The notes: generated by a model from the letters alone, not told the origin. A stretch of DNA of 64,000 nt from Deferribacteres bacterium (GCA_020633675.1 JACKDE010000005.1:465865-529864); one strand, 5' to 3'; shown: positions 35,002-44,369, counted from the first letter of the stretch. Numbers and translations are program-made.

Positions 35002-36336
35002 ATGTCGAACCAAAACAAACTGATGGATAAAATTGTTTCATTGGCCAAACGCCGTGGCTTCATTTTTCAATCCAGCGAGATTTACGGTGGTATCAATTCG
35101 TGCTATGATTACGGCCCGCTCGGCATCGAGCTGAAGCGCAACATCAAGGAAGCCTGGTGGCGTGCCATGGTGATCGAGCGCGAAGACATCGAAGGCCTGG
35201 ATGCGGCAATTTTGATGCACCCGCGCGTGTGGGAAGCCAGCGGCCACGTCGAAAATTTCACCGATCCGATGGTGGACTGCCGCAACTGCAAAGCCCGCTT
35301 CCGCGAGGACGACCTGAATCCGGACAAGCCCGGACAGTGCCCGCGCTGCGGCACCAAAGAGGCGCTCACCGAAGCCCGTCAGTTCAACCTGATGTTCAAA
35401 ACCTTCATGGGCCCGGTCGAAGAACAGGCCAACGTCATTTTTATGCGGCCGGAAACCGCGCAGGGCATTTACGTCAACGCTTTTAATGTCATGCAGGCCT
35501 CGCGGCAGAAAGTACCGTTCGGCATCGCGCAAATCGGCAAGGCGTTCCGCAATGAAATCACGCCGGGCAATTTCATTTTTCGCATGCGTGAGTTCGAGCA
35601 GATGGAAATGCAGTTTTTCGTCAAGCCGGGCGAGGATGACAAGTGGTTCGAGTACTGGATGGAGCAGCGCATGCAGTGGCAGCTCAGCCTCGGTCTGCGC
35701 AAATCGAAGCTGCGTTTTCACGAGCATGGCCCGGACGAGCTGGCGCACTACGCCAAAAAAGCCTTTGACATCGAGTACGAATTTCCGTTTGGTTGGAACG
35801 AGTTCGAGGGTATCCACAACCGTACCGACTACGATTTGGGAAGGCATGCGGAATACAGCGGCAAGGATTTGCGCTACTTCGATCAGGACGAGAATCGCAA
35901 GTACATTCCGTACATCATCGAAACTTCAGCCGGCTGCGACCGCACGCTGCTGACCTGCCTGGTCGATGCCTACGACGAGGAAACGGTGGAGGGCGAAACC
36001 CGCGTTGTGCTGCATCTTTCGCCGAAAATCGCGCCGATCAAAGCGGGTATTTTCCCGCTGGTGAAACGCGACGGCATGCCGGAAATCGGCCTGAAGCTGC
36101 GCGACGAGCTCAAAAAGCAGTTCAAGGTTTTTTACGACGAATCTGGCGCTATCGGCCGGCGCTACCGCCGCATGGACGAAGCTGGTACACCGTTCGGCAT
36201 CACCATCGACTCGCAGACGCTGGAAGACCAAACCGTCACCATCCGCGAGCGCGACTCGATGCAGCAAACCCGAGTGGCGCTGGACAAAGTGGCGGACTTT
36301 ATTGCGGAAAAGATGGATGGTTTTGTGCGGGAGTGA
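35002..36336 (+). CDS. glyS: Glycyl-tRNA synthetase (alpha2 type)
   Basis: 444 aa with a GGAGATTCC site. Class II synthetase of the homodimeric type: GGINSCYDYGPLG, motif 2 around GKAFRNEITPGNFIFRMREFEQMEMQ (cited in parts), a CRNC...CPRC four-cysteine insertion at about residues 96-117, motif 3 around SAGCDRTLLTCLVDAY, and the C-terminal anticodon-binding domain ending GFVRE. The last 142 bp (36195-36336) occur two more times downstream, at 37225-37366 and 38426-38567, each at the end of a cargo segment. The gene itself is complete and should be functional. Confidence 0.96.
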   Translation: MSNQNKLMDKIVSLAKRRGFIFQSSEIYGGINSCYDYGPLGIELKRNIKEAWWRAMVIEREDIEGLDAAILMHPRVWEASGHVENFTDPMVDCRNCKARFREDDLNPDKPGQCPRCGTKEALTEARQFNLMFKTFMGPVEEQANVIFMRPETAQGIYVNAFNVMQASRQKVPFGIAQIGKAFRNEITPGNFIFRMREFEQMEMQFFVKPGEDDKWFEYWMEQRMQWQLSLGLRKSKLRFHEHGPDELAHYAKKAFDIEYEFPFGWNEFEGIHNRTDYDLGRHAEYSGKDLRYFDQDENRKYIPYIIETSAGCDRTLLTCLVDAYDEETVEGETRVVLHLSPKIAPIKAGIFPLVKRDGMPEIGLKLRDELKKQFKVFYDESGAIGRRYRRMDEAGTPFGITIDSQTLEDQTVTIRERDSMQQTRVALDKVADFIAEKMDGFVRE

Positions 36337-36471
36337 AGCCAATTCCAAGCCGATATGGTGATCTATTTTCAGAGAGTTCAGTTATTACACATCTTCGCAT
36401 GGGCGTAATGCAAAAAACATTTTTCAAATCTTAATTCTTATATCTGCGCTCTTTAAAATTTTAGATTTTGC

Positions 36472-36978
36472 TTAAGTACCAAAAAAAAGAGTTAATACTT
36501 GGTAAATTTCTCCACACAATCCTAAAAAGGCTAATATTAGGCCAATAGAGCCAAGTGCTTTTCCGTTGGAAAATGTATTTAAAAACTTGATTAGAGAATT
36601 AAGTGAGCTTACTAGAATTCCGTAAACTAGAACAAAAGAAAACACAATTAATGGAAAACTTACAATCCAAAATATTTGGCTAATTTGCTCGAAAGACAGA
36701 TCATATATAGTCCGGTAGATTCCTACTGCGAGCCAAGCTACAGCAAATATCATCATGGCTAAGATTAATTTTCCGTTCTGAAGAAAGGCACCTAATTTAT
36801 TTAAATGCTTCTTATAGAGCGAAAGACTTTGAATCTCGGCTCTATCAATAAAGTTTTCAATTTTGTCGGCAATATCTGGCTTAATCACTTCAATAAAAGT
36901 AAGCATGAAGCCTATGCTTTCGATGGGCATTGAAATCAATTGGACAGAATTTGCTGTATCGTTGTTGAAAAAGTCCAT
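36472..36978 (-). CDS. Cassette-borne membrane protein of unknown function
   Basis: 168 aa; family not recognised. Residues 1-60 are a polar, partly amphipathic N-terminal region; hydrophobic segments at about 73-93 (LILAMMIFAVAWLAVGI), 103-125 and 143-165 suggest three transmembrane helices. Codon use is AT-rich (many AAA, TTT, ATT), unlike glyS next to it. It is transcribed against glyS and is the only gene between the first and second glyS tails. A strong ribosome site is not seen. Toxin, immunity or phage-exclusion roles would fit a cassette but there is no direct evidence. Confidence 0.6.
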   Translation of the reverse strand: MDFFNNDTANSVQLISMPIESIGFMLTFIEVIKPDIADKIENFIDRAEIQSLSLYKKHLNKLGAFLQNGKLILAMMIFAVAWLAVGIYRTIYDLSFEQISQIFWIVSFPLIVFSFVLVYGILVSSLNSLIKFLNTFSNGKALGSIGLILAFLGLCGEIYQVLTLFFGT

Positions 36979-37221
36979 ATAAATACCAATAGATAATCAC
37001 ATCTCTAAAATACTCTATAGGTTAAGCCTTGTTAAAAATTGGCTCTATATTTGTTCATTTACTAAAAAATCGTTAGCAATATTGAGTTTAATATATTTAT
37101 TAGTAGGTGGATAGTATTCCACACTTTTTTGCACCATGAAGAAGCACCATTTACTGTCAAGTGATTCTCAGCTCATCGCATTCGTTGATTTTATTATTGG
37201 ACGCTGCGCTGAAATATGAAA

Positions 37222-37366
37222 GTTCGGCATCACCATCGACTCGCAAACGCTGGAAGACCAGACTGTCACCATCCGCGAGCGCGATTCGATGCAGCAAACC
37301 CGCGTTGGACTCGACAAGGTGGCGGCTTTTATGGCGGAAAAGATGGAAGGCTTTGTGCGGGAGTGA
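37222..37366 (+). pseudogene. Second copy of the glyS 3' end (47 codons with stop)
   Basis: Matches 36192-36336 in 145 aligned bases with no gap; over the 142-bp core 127 of 142 are identical. It codes GITIDSQTLEDQ...EGFVRE and ends at the same stop. Of 15 differences 9 are silent and 4 residues change. There is no start codon or synthetase body, so it is not a gene of its own; it acts as the distal direct repeat of cassette A. Confidence 0.9.
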
Positions 37367-37438
37367 GATCATTTTTGTTTGACTGAACTATAATTGCATC
37401 CAAATGTGCAACATAGCCACAAAAAATGAAAGAGAAGT

Positions 37439-37723
37439 TCAGAGCCTCAATCCTCTCATGTCAATGAGGTAGACAGTATCATCATCTACTCTGTAAACCA
37501 CGTCAAAGGATGGAAACTTTCCAATTTTATCAGAACTGCCCACAAAATAGAATCCATATTTCTGTCCAGGCTTTTTGGGAATCGGTTTGCCCCATGTGAA
37601 AGGATCGTTGGAAAGAGTAATGTGGAGACCTTTTCGAAAATCTGCGATTCTTGGTAAAAAGTTCTTTTCTAAATTTTCAATTTTTGCCCTAAATTTGACT
37701 GTCTCAACTACCTGATATGGCAT
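37439..37723 (-). CDS. Probable RelE-like toxin of a two-gene module
   Basis: 94 aa from ATG 37723 (in-frame ATGs at 37732 and 37759 also possible); GGTGGGG lies about 9 nt upstream. It overlaps the end of the antitoxin-like gene by 20 bp, so the pair is translationally coupled. Small and basic, with an N-terminal helical half (FRAKIENLEKNFLPRIADF) and C-terminal strands VVYRVDDDTVYLIDMR that look like the last beta strands of RelE/HigB ribonucleases. The fold is inferred from pattern only. Order antitoxin-then-toxin, size and partner type all fit a type II toxin. Confidence 0.55.
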   Translation of the reverse strand: MPYQVVETVKFRAKIENLEKNFLPRIADFRKGLHITLSNDPFTWGKPIPKKPGQKYGFYFVGSSDKIGKFPSFDVVYRVDDDTVYLIDMRGLRL

Positions 37724-38285
37724 AATCGTCATCCCCACCAGATGCTTCATATTCATCAATTACCGATTCGGCCCATCCCATTGTTTCCCTGGAAACAGGA
37801 TTTGATCGACGAAAAAATACCGTTTCGTAAGGAATTTCTTCACCGTTTTCAAGGTATTGCCACGCTAAGTCCTGATGAGCAATTTCACTGACACCACTTG
37901 CGCCAAATCCAGCAAGTTGTTGAATAATTAAATCAATAATCTTTTTCTGCTCAATTGTAAGCAGTTCAAAGCTGTGATTATTTTTTACCTTAAGTCTTTT
38001 TTGGTTTTTACCAAAGTAGTTTTGCTCAACAATTTCCAGTTTTTCTGTATCTATAAGTTCTTTACGAGCCTGCACAAGATGTTTTGGTATCTGTCCAAAT
38101 TTTTGCCGAATATATGTTTCGTTACTTATTGATTTTCCTGTGGTAGCATATGAAAAAAAGTCAGAATAATGTAGTGCTTTATTGAGATGGGTAGACGCAA
38201 ATGTTGGAATATCTGCAGTACGATCGGAAATGTACAATATCATTTCCTTGAAAATTTCTTTGTTAAATTTTCTTTTTGTTTCCAT
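37704..38285 (-). CDS. SocA/Panacea (DUF4065) domain antitoxin-like protein
   Basis: 193 aa from ATG 38285, with GGGGTGCACTG upstream. The LNKALHYSDFFSYATTGKSIS stretch, YIRQKFGQIP and the C-terminal HQDLAWQY with IPYETVF follow the Panacea pattern (K-L-L-Y-F-x-D, G-R-x-I, Y-G-P-V). Panacea domains neutralise many unrelated toxins and include SocA of Caulobacter, a proteolytic adaptor. The last residues (EASGGDDDYAISGS) are acidic and overlap the toxin start. It is the first gene of the cassette B operon. Confidence 0.72.
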   Translation of the reverse strand: METKRKFNKEIFKEMILYISDRTADIPTFASTHLNKALHYSDFFSYATTGKSISNETYIRQKFGQIPKHLVQARKELIDTEKLEIVEQNYFGKNQKRLKVKNNHSFELLTIEQKKIIDLIIQQLAGFGASGVSEIAHQDLAWQYLENGEEIPYETVFFRRSNPVSRETMGWAESVIDEYEASGGDDDYAISGS

Positions 38286-38330
38286 CAGTGCACCCCATGC
38301 AAAAAACAAATGTTCACCAATTTTGTTTAT

Positions 38331-38359
38331 ATTATAGCATCAATTGTCAGAAAATGCAA
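38331..38359 (-). promoter_or_regulatory. Promoter of the cassette B toxin-antitoxin operon
   Basis: Minus strand TTGCAT (38359-38354), 17 bp, TATAAT (38336-38331). Start near 38324, 39 nt before the ATG at 38285. The cassette therefore brings its own promoter. Confidence 0.65.
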
Positions 38360-38425
38360 GTTTTTTATATTAGCCGCATTTTACGAGTTGGCCTTTATGG
38401 GCTTCGGTTATGCCCAAATAGACAC

Positions 38426-38567
38426 CGGCATCACCATCGACTCGCAGACCCTGGAAGACCAGACCGTCACCCTCCGTGAGCGCGACTCGATGCAGCAAAC
38501 CCGTGTGTCGCTCGACAAAGTGGCGGCTTTCATGACGGAGAAGATGGAAGGCTTTGTGCGGGAGTGA
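38426..38567 (+). pseudogene. Third copy of the glyS 3' end (47 codons with stop)
   Basis: 142 bp, gap-free, 127 of 142 identical to the glyS end and also 127 of 142 to the second copy. It codes GITIDSQTLEDQ...EGFVRE. Differences are mainly silent, which indicates that it diverged while part of a working glyS. It is the last repeat before ordinary DNA resumes, so it may be the original chromosomal end of glyS. Confidence 0.9.
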
Positions 38568-38671
38568 GGGGAACATTTTGGTTCCCATAAAAAAGGCAAG
38601 CAAGCACAAAGCCTTGAAAAATCAATACCCGATGTGATGCGGATGCAGGGTAGTTGAACATAAGTGCTGCT

Positions 38672-39691
38672 TCAAAATTTACCGCTGTTGACATCCTGGA
38701 TGAATTGGATCAAGCCATCAACGTAGATTTTTTGGTCGTCATACATCGCCATATGGCTGCCGTTCGGGCAATGGAGATAACGCCCGTTTTGTACCGCTCC
38801 GGCCATCCATTCCATATGCTTTGGATCCATGGTGTCGTACTGCGCTCCGATGACGAGGGTCGGCACCTTGATTTGCCCCAGGTCGGCCGTTCGATCCCAC
38901 TTCCCGAGCTTGCCACTGGCGCCGAGTTCGCTGGGCCCTTGCATTGGCACGTAAATGTCCGGATTCATATGCTTGAAGGCCCGATTCACCGGATCCGGCC
39001 ATTCATCGGCGGGCATCCGCAAAATATGATGCACATAGTGGTGCTCAATTAGCAGGCCCATGTATTCAGGATTGCCAAAATCTTCAGCCGCTTCGTACGC
39101 TTTGATCTTCGCCAATACGACCTGGTCCATCGCCGGCATCAGCACTTTTTCAGCATACTCGTTATATGCCGGGATGCTTGCCATCATATTCGAGATCACC
39201 AGGCCTTTGAGATTTTGCTGATATTTCAGCGCATACTCCATCGCCAGAATGCCGCCCCAGGATTGGCCATACAGGTAAAAATTTTCCTTATCCAGACCAA
39301 GCGCCTGACGCACCTGCTCCACTTCTTCAACGAAGCGCGGCAAATCCCACAAATCCGGCTCATTCGGCTGGTCGCTATAGTATGAACCGAGTTGATCGTA
39401 ATAGTAGTATTCGATGCCTGCTGCCGGAAAATAGCTGTCGAAAGCCTCAAAATATTCGTGGGTAACACCGGGCCCACCGTGCAGTAACAACACTTTTACG
39501 CTCCGATTGTTGCCAGTGCGTTTGGTCCAGACTTTAAATTCGCCTTTTGGCGTAGAAATCGGTATCATCCGCACGCCGCCACTCAGCGCATCGGCACGGC
39601 CGGTATTGTCCAGGTAAGCATGATCTGATGATTCTTTGGTACAGCCATACATCATCAGTACTCCGAGAATGAGCAAGAATACTTTCTTCAT
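38672..39691 (-). CDS. Lipoprotein alpha/beta hydrolase, proline iminopeptidase-like
   Basis: 339 aa. The N-terminus KKVFLLILGVLMMYGC followed by TKESSD is a lipoprotein signal, Cys at about residue 17. The fold markers are VLLLHGGPGVTHEYF (oxyanion-hole HGGPG), YLYGQSWGGILAMEYAL with the nucleophile in GQSWGG, GAQYDTMDP with the acid and CPNGSHMAMYDD with the His. HGGPG plus GQSWGG is the S33 proline iminopeptidase signature. An envelope-anchored form is less usual than the cytoplasmic enzyme. It starts ordinary DNA after the third glyS tail. Confidence 0.87.
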   Translation of the reverse strand: MKKVFLLILGVLMMYGCTKESSDHAYLDNTGRADALSGGVRMIPISTPKGEFKVWTKRTGNNRSVKVLLLHGGPGVTHEYFEAFDSYFPAAGIEYYYYDQLGSYYSDQPNEPDLWDLPRFVEEVEQVRQALGLDKENFYLYGQSWGGILAMEYALKYQQNLKGLVISNMMASIPAYNEYAEKVLMPAMDQVVLAKIKAYEAAEDFGNPEYMGLLIEHHYVHHILRMPADEWPDPVNRAFKHMNPDIYVPMQGPSELGASGKLGKWDRTADLGQIKVPTLVIGAQYDTMDPKHMEWMAGAVQNGRYLHCPNGSHMAMYDDQKIYVDGLIQFIQDVNSGKF

Positions 39692-40003
39692 CCTATCCTC
39701 CGAAATAAAGTTTGAAAACGCTTACAGCGAAATCGAAAAATGAAGATGTCAAACCGTACCGGCGCAGTCAAGCAATTTTTTCCCAAGCTAGTTTGACATT
39801 AGCGCCTTCAGCACTACCTGAACAGAAAGCCACCTGTATAACTTCAATCCAGTACAGCGCTTGCTTGCATATAGCGGCTCGTTTTGAAAAAAAAATGCTT
39901 TGCACACTGTCACTCGGCCAGAAATGAGATGAATTGCAATACATGCCAAGCCTAATTTTAGGGTAGCCGCTTCGTTAACGCCGGGATGAGTCCGCACCTC
40001 TGT
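39692..40003. other. Intergenic region, no gene seen
   Basis: 312 bp between two minus-strand genes. No credible reading frame, no clear terminator for the acetolactate decarboxylase above it, and only poor promoter matches for the hydrolase. Confidence 0.35.
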
Positions 40004-40777
40004 TTATTTGAACACTTCACCTGACATATTCGCCTTGTAGAATGCGTCATCCCCGGGCAAATTCATGTGCCATTGATCGGTGTAGTCTATTGCGATCTCC
40101 ACATTTTTTACCTGGCACTCCAGCACATGCCCGCCGGCATTTCTCTCTGCCGTAATAAAATGAAAATGATGCCCCGGCGCGTTCGCGACCGCCATATAAT
40201 CAGGTAATCGAAATCCAACCATCACGCCTTTGACTTCCTGAAATTCAAACAACGGCTGATTTTCCACAACTGCCGACAGACGTGGATAGGGCTTCTCCTG
40301 ACGGGGCACACTCCTGGTTTTGACATAACTGAACAGCCCGGCAATTTTTATGGCGTAGGGGATATTTTCTGTGGGCAACAAATTGTCGATGCGCTTTTTG
40401 AGCTGCGCAAAATCCACGCTTTCCTGCAATTTCACAGTTTGATCTGCATCAAAATGCGTGACAACAGCAAATGGAGCTTTCATATCGTCGTCGACTTGAT
40501 AAGCTATGCCGTCTGCTTTGATTTGATAAACCTGGTGATCGATTTCAATCATTTCTCCATCGAGCGCATTGAAGGTCCCCAGACCAAAGTCGCCACGCTG
40601 CTTGATGTCAGCATAGGTCATATCGCCATCATAAATGCCCTCCATGAGAGAGCCCAGGGTTGAGTACTGAAACAGAATATCGTGGCCAGTGATCTTTTCC
40701 TGCGCTGATTGACATCCAGACAGTACTAAGCCCAGAAGAAGCATTGGTAGCACCAATGGTGTTGTTTTGGTTTTCAT
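40004..40777 (-). CDS. Alpha-acetolactate decarboxylase, lipoprotein form
   Basis: 257 aa from ATG 40777 with AAAGGCATTAAT upstream (the frame is open to 40834). Residues 1-22 end in LVLSGC, a clear lipobox. The mature protein has the decarboxylase features ILFQYSTLGSLMEGIYDGDM, LGTFNALDGEMIEID, PGHHFHFITAERNAGGHV with the three zinc histidines, and a final Asn/His-rich segment. The enzyme turns acetolactate into acetoin. Usually it is cytoplasmic, with a few secreted forms known; a lipid-anchored form would act outside the cytoplasm. No acetolactate synthase is near. Confidence 0.88.
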   Translation of the reverse strand: MKTKTTPLVLPMLLLGLVLSGCQSAQEKITGHDILFQYSTLGSLMEGIYDGDMTYADIKQRGDFGLGTFNALDGEMIEIDHQVYQIKADGIAYQVDDDMKAPFAVVTHFDADQTVKLQESVDFAQLKKRIDNLLPTENIPYAIKIAGLFSYVKTRSVPRQEKPYPRLSAVVENQPLFEFQEVKGVMVGFRLPDYMAVANAPGHHFHFITAERNAGGHVLECQVKNVEIAIDYTDQWHMNLPGDDAFYKANMSGEVFK

Positions 40778-40834
40778 ATTAATGCCTTTACTGTAGCTCT
40801 GCCTGCTTTTGTTGCAGAGAGCAATCCAAATCAT

Positions 40835-41143
40835 TTACTCCGCAAGCGGTCCCTTTTCCGGACGCAGCGGATAAAGCACATCGTAGATTTCAGCTCGAAT
40901 TTCTTCGACTTCGTAAGCCGTTGGAATTGTTTTCGCCAGCTCGGTTTCACGAAACGCAGCAAGCGCCGCCTTGCTCTCAAAAAAATAAATACCACAAACA
41001 GCGCCTGTCGATTCATCCCGGCCGTAAATCTTCTGGATCAAGCCCGGCACCTCAAGAAATCGGGGCCGGCGTTCCCGCAAACGCTGATCTAACTCTTTCT
41101 GATCAAGGCTGGATTTTGCGCGTACAAAGAGTATTGCTGCCAT
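40835..41143 (-). CDS. YdhR-like ferredoxin-fold monooxygenase-related protein
   Basis: 102 aa. A small dimeric alpha-beta barrel type: MAAILFVRAKSSLDQKELDQR, PGLIQKIYGRDESTGAVCGIYFFESKAALAAF, then a C-terminal arm. The VPGL...GIYFFES pattern is that of YdhR-like putative monooxygenases and antibiotic-biosynthesis monooxygenase relatives. No cofactor residues are conserved enough to name a reaction. It ends 58 bp before the acetolactate decarboxylase start on the same strand and probably shares a transcript. Confidence 0.65.
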   Translation of the reverse strand: MAAILFVRAKSSLDQKELDQRLRERRPRFLEVPGLIQKIYGRDESTGAVCGIYFFESKAALAAFRETELAKTIPTAYEVEEIRAEIYDVLYPLRPEKGPLAE

Positions 41144-41339
41144 GTCTGTTCTCCATTTATGGAATGATTGTGATTGCGATTTGTTTTTGCTTTCCGGAGT
41201 GGGGAATGCTCCCAGTGAAATTAACCGGGCGAGTTGTTAAGTCTTTCTAACAGTGAATCCAGAAAATCAGTCTCAGCCAGAACAACTTGACTGTGCTAAA
41301 AAGACTTAAAACAAAAGGTTGCAGGAATGGGGAATGCTG

Positions 41340-41519
41340 CTATCCCATCCAGAAGCCTTTGCGGTGCGAGACACCCAAAATTTTCCTGCATTTGGCACAG
41401 AAATAAATATAGCGCTTGCCAAACGTTCCGCGCAATTCGCGGAACCAGATTTCATCAACAGGCTTTTCGCAGTGCGGACAGATGGGCTTGACGTCTTCTT
41501 TTTGACTGAGTGTGATCAT
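41340..41519 (-). CDS. 59-aa zinc-ribbon protein
   Basis: ATG 41519 with GGGAGA about 7 nt upstream; the frame is open to 41588 but the extension is basic and unlike the rest. CPHC and CAKC pairs separated by about 22 residues make one zinc ribbon, followed by the basic GVSHRKGFWMG end. Unknown function; size and fold suggest nucleic-acid or protein binding. The upstream gap to the archease gene (divergent) holds the archease promoter. Confidence 0.6.
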   Translation of the reverse strand: MITLSQKEDVKPICPHCEKPVDEIWFRELRGTFGKRYIYFCAKCRKILGVSHRKGFWMG

Positions 41520-41737
41520 GGCGCGTCTCCCGGATTGGCGATTTTCAGGCATTTTTCGCAGTATGCGCAATCGCATTCTCAATGTCAAGCATTTCCGCCT
41601 TTGGTTTTATCACGGCAACCAAACCGCCAAAGACCAATTTGCCGCTCTCCCTTTTTCGCACTCAAAATAAGGCTTAGCGTTCTGCTCTCAGGATCAGCGC
41701 GAACGCTGACAGAACATTTCTGCACAAAAAAAACGCA

Positions 41738-41766
41738 TTGAACTCAACTGAATATCTTTGTACATT
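41738..41766 (+). promoter_or_regulatory. Archease-rtcB promoter
   Basis: TTGAAC (41738-41743), 17 bp, TACATT (41761-41766), start near 41773. This removes the in-frame TTG at 41758 as a start for archease. Confidence 0.55.
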
Positions 41767-41811
41767 GCGCAAGTTGTTGTACGCTATCGTCTGCAAATTC
41801 AGGCAATTAAA

Positions 41812-42234
41812 GTGAGTCTTCCAATCGTCCGGCAAATCGATCACACTGGTGATATCGGCCTGGTGGTCACTGCGCACACCTTGCAGCAGCTTTTCGAGCA
41901 TGCTGCCCGCGCGATGTTTGAGGTAATCGGCGAATTGGGAAATGTCCAAACGCAGCAAAGAGTCGAACTTTCCGTCGAAGCGGATGACCTGGAATCGCTG
42001 TTCGTACGCTGGCTTTCCGAATTGAACTTTCGCCACATCACGGATGAGCTGATGTTTTGCCAATTCCACATTTTATCGATAGCGGACGGCCAATTACATG
42101 CTGAAATTCAAGGTGAACCAATCGATGCGAACCGGCACACGATTTACACCGAAGTGAAGGCGATTACCTACCACCATTTGCGCGTCGAAAAGGTATCGGA
42201 AGGCTGGCAGGCACAATTCATTTTTGATATGTGA
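41812..42234 (+). CDS. Archease, RtcB activator
   Basis: 140 aa from GTG 41812. IDHTGDIGLVV (the D-H-T-A-D-like metal site), LFEHAARAMFEVIG, LSELNFRH and the C-terminal TEVKAITYHHLRV match the archease family, which speeds up RtcB guanylylation and lets it use several turnovers. The gene directly precedes rtcB (81 bp), the usual pairing, so they form an RNA-repair operon driven from 41738-41766. Confidence 0.9.
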   Translation: MSLPIVRQIDHTGDIGLVVTAHTLQQLFEHAARAMFEVIGELGNVQTQQRVELSVEADDLESLFVRWLSELNFRHITDELMFCQFHILSIADGQLHAEIQGEPIDANRHTIYTEVKAITYHHLRVEKVSEGWQAQFIFDM

Positions 42235-42239
42235 GATGC

Positions 42240-42310
42240 TTCGACTGGATCAACAGAATTTACAGGATTCAAGAAAATCTTGTCAATCCGGTTAAAAACT
42301 TAAGTTAATC
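42240..42310. repeat. Degenerate dispersed-repeat-like stretch between archease and rtcB
   Basis: GATCAACAGAATTTACAGGATT...AATCCGGTTAA contains an imperfect inverted repeat (ACAGGATTcaAGA / TCTtgtcAATCCgGT). Similar 'acaggatt/aatcctgt' palindromic tracts are common intergenic repeats; only one copy is seen here. Confidence 0.35.
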
Positions 42311-42315
42311 GTGTC

Positions 42316-43761
<1,446 letters not shown>

Positions 43762-43782
43762 GATTTTTTTTAAAAGGTAAAT

Positions 43783-44016
43783 ATGATGAATAAACGCATT
43801 TCTATCGATCCGCAAGTCTGCCATGGACAAGCCTGCATCACAGGAACACGCATTCCCGTGCACCAGATTGTTCTCATGCTCGCCAATGGCGATACAATCG
43901 ACGATATTCTCAAGGCTTACCCAACTATCGAACGAGCAGATATTTTCGCATGCCTTGAATACGCTGGGACTTTGGCAGAAGAGCAAGTCGCACCAATAGA
44001 ATCTGTCGCAATTTAA
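43783..44016 (+). CDS. DUF433 family antitoxin-like protein
   Basis: 77 aa with AAAAGGTAAAT before two adjacent ATGs (43783 and 43786). ISIDPQVCHGQACITGTRIPVHQIV is the classic DUF433 opening, followed by LMLANGDTIDDILKAYPTIERADIFACLEYA, a winged-helix-like unit. DUF433 proteins are regularly encoded just upstream of PIN-like DUF5615 proteins as VapB-type antitoxins. The gene is 2 bp from its partner. Confidence 0.88.
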   Translation: MMNKRISIDPQVCHGQACITGTRIPVHQIVLMLANGDTIDDILKAYPTIERADIFACLEYAGTLAEEQVAPIESVAI

Positions 44017-44018
44017 GC

Positions 44019-44369
44019 ATGAAAATTATAGTGGATGAAAATATCCCCCTGATTACGGTAGAGACGTTGCGTCAACAGCATTATGACGTAGCAGATATAC
44101 GAGGTACAGCCGATGAAGGAATGCCCGATTCCTTATTGTGGCAGAAAGCTCAAAAAGAGCAGAGGTTGCTCATTTCAACGGACAAGGGTTTTTCCAGCCG
44201 CAGGAACGAAACGCATTTTGGCATACTTATCATATGCTTAAAGAAACCAAACCAGGAAAAAATTCACCGACGGGTTATGCATGCCATCAATCAATTTTCA
44301 AAATCCGAGTGGCTTGGTCGACTTGTCGTGATGCGAGATGTTGTTCAGGCAGTTTGGAAATCAAAGTAG
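44019..44369 (+). CDS. DUF5615 PIN-like toxin
   Basis: 116 aa, 2 bp after the DUF433 gene. KIIVDENIPLITVETLRQQHYDV has the first PIN-type acidic pair (D-E-N), DEGMPDSLLWQKA and LISTDKGFSSR the others. These are the expected positions of PIN-like ribonuclease sites. C-terminal half is helical and basic. Together with the upstream gene it is a VapBC-like type II pair, consistent with a selfish or stabilising cassette after rtcB. Length is normal. Confidence 0.88.
   Translation: MKIIVDENIPLITVETLRQQHYDVADIRGTADEGMPDSLLWQKAQKEQRLLISTDKGFSSRRNETHFGILIICLKKPNQEKIHRRVMHAINQFSKSEWLGRLVVMRDVVQAVWKSK

Larger units (their letters stand above)
36337..37366. mobile_element. Putative cassette A: orphan membrane protein plus second glyS tail
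   Basis: 1030 bp between the end of glyS and the end of the second copy of its 3' end. It holds one minus-strand gene (36472-36978), AT-rich flanks, then 145 bp matching the glyS end (37222-37366). Direct repeats of the host gene's end on both sides, and base composition unlike the GC-rich neighbours, indicate insertion. No recombinase, no terminal inverted repeat and no short target duplication are visible. Confidence 0.6.
37367..38567. mobile_element. Putative cassette B: SocA/Panacea-type toxin-antitoxin pair plus third glyS tail
   Basis: 1201 bp between the end of the second and the end of the third glyS tail. It holds two overlapping minus-strand genes (37439-37723 and 37704-38285) with their own promoter (38331-38359) and ends in 142 bp of glyS 3' sequence. 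AT-rich compared with flanking housekeeping genes. Same architecture as cassette A. Confidence 0.65.

Noticed and set aside
5440..37375. A shared 13-mer GTGAGATCATTTT after the stop codons at 5440 and 37363
   Set aside because: Only two copies and AT-rich; too little to call a recombination or terminator motif.
38187..38567. A plus-strand 126-codon frame ending in the third glyS tail
   Set aside because: Its first part is antisense of the Panacea gene; the tail is a fragment without its own start.
36192..38567. Slipped-strand tandem duplication of glyS as the sole explanation for the tails
   Set aside because: The tails are separated by different AT-rich cargo genes and are about 11% diverged with mostly silent changes, which simple recent tandem duplication does not explain.
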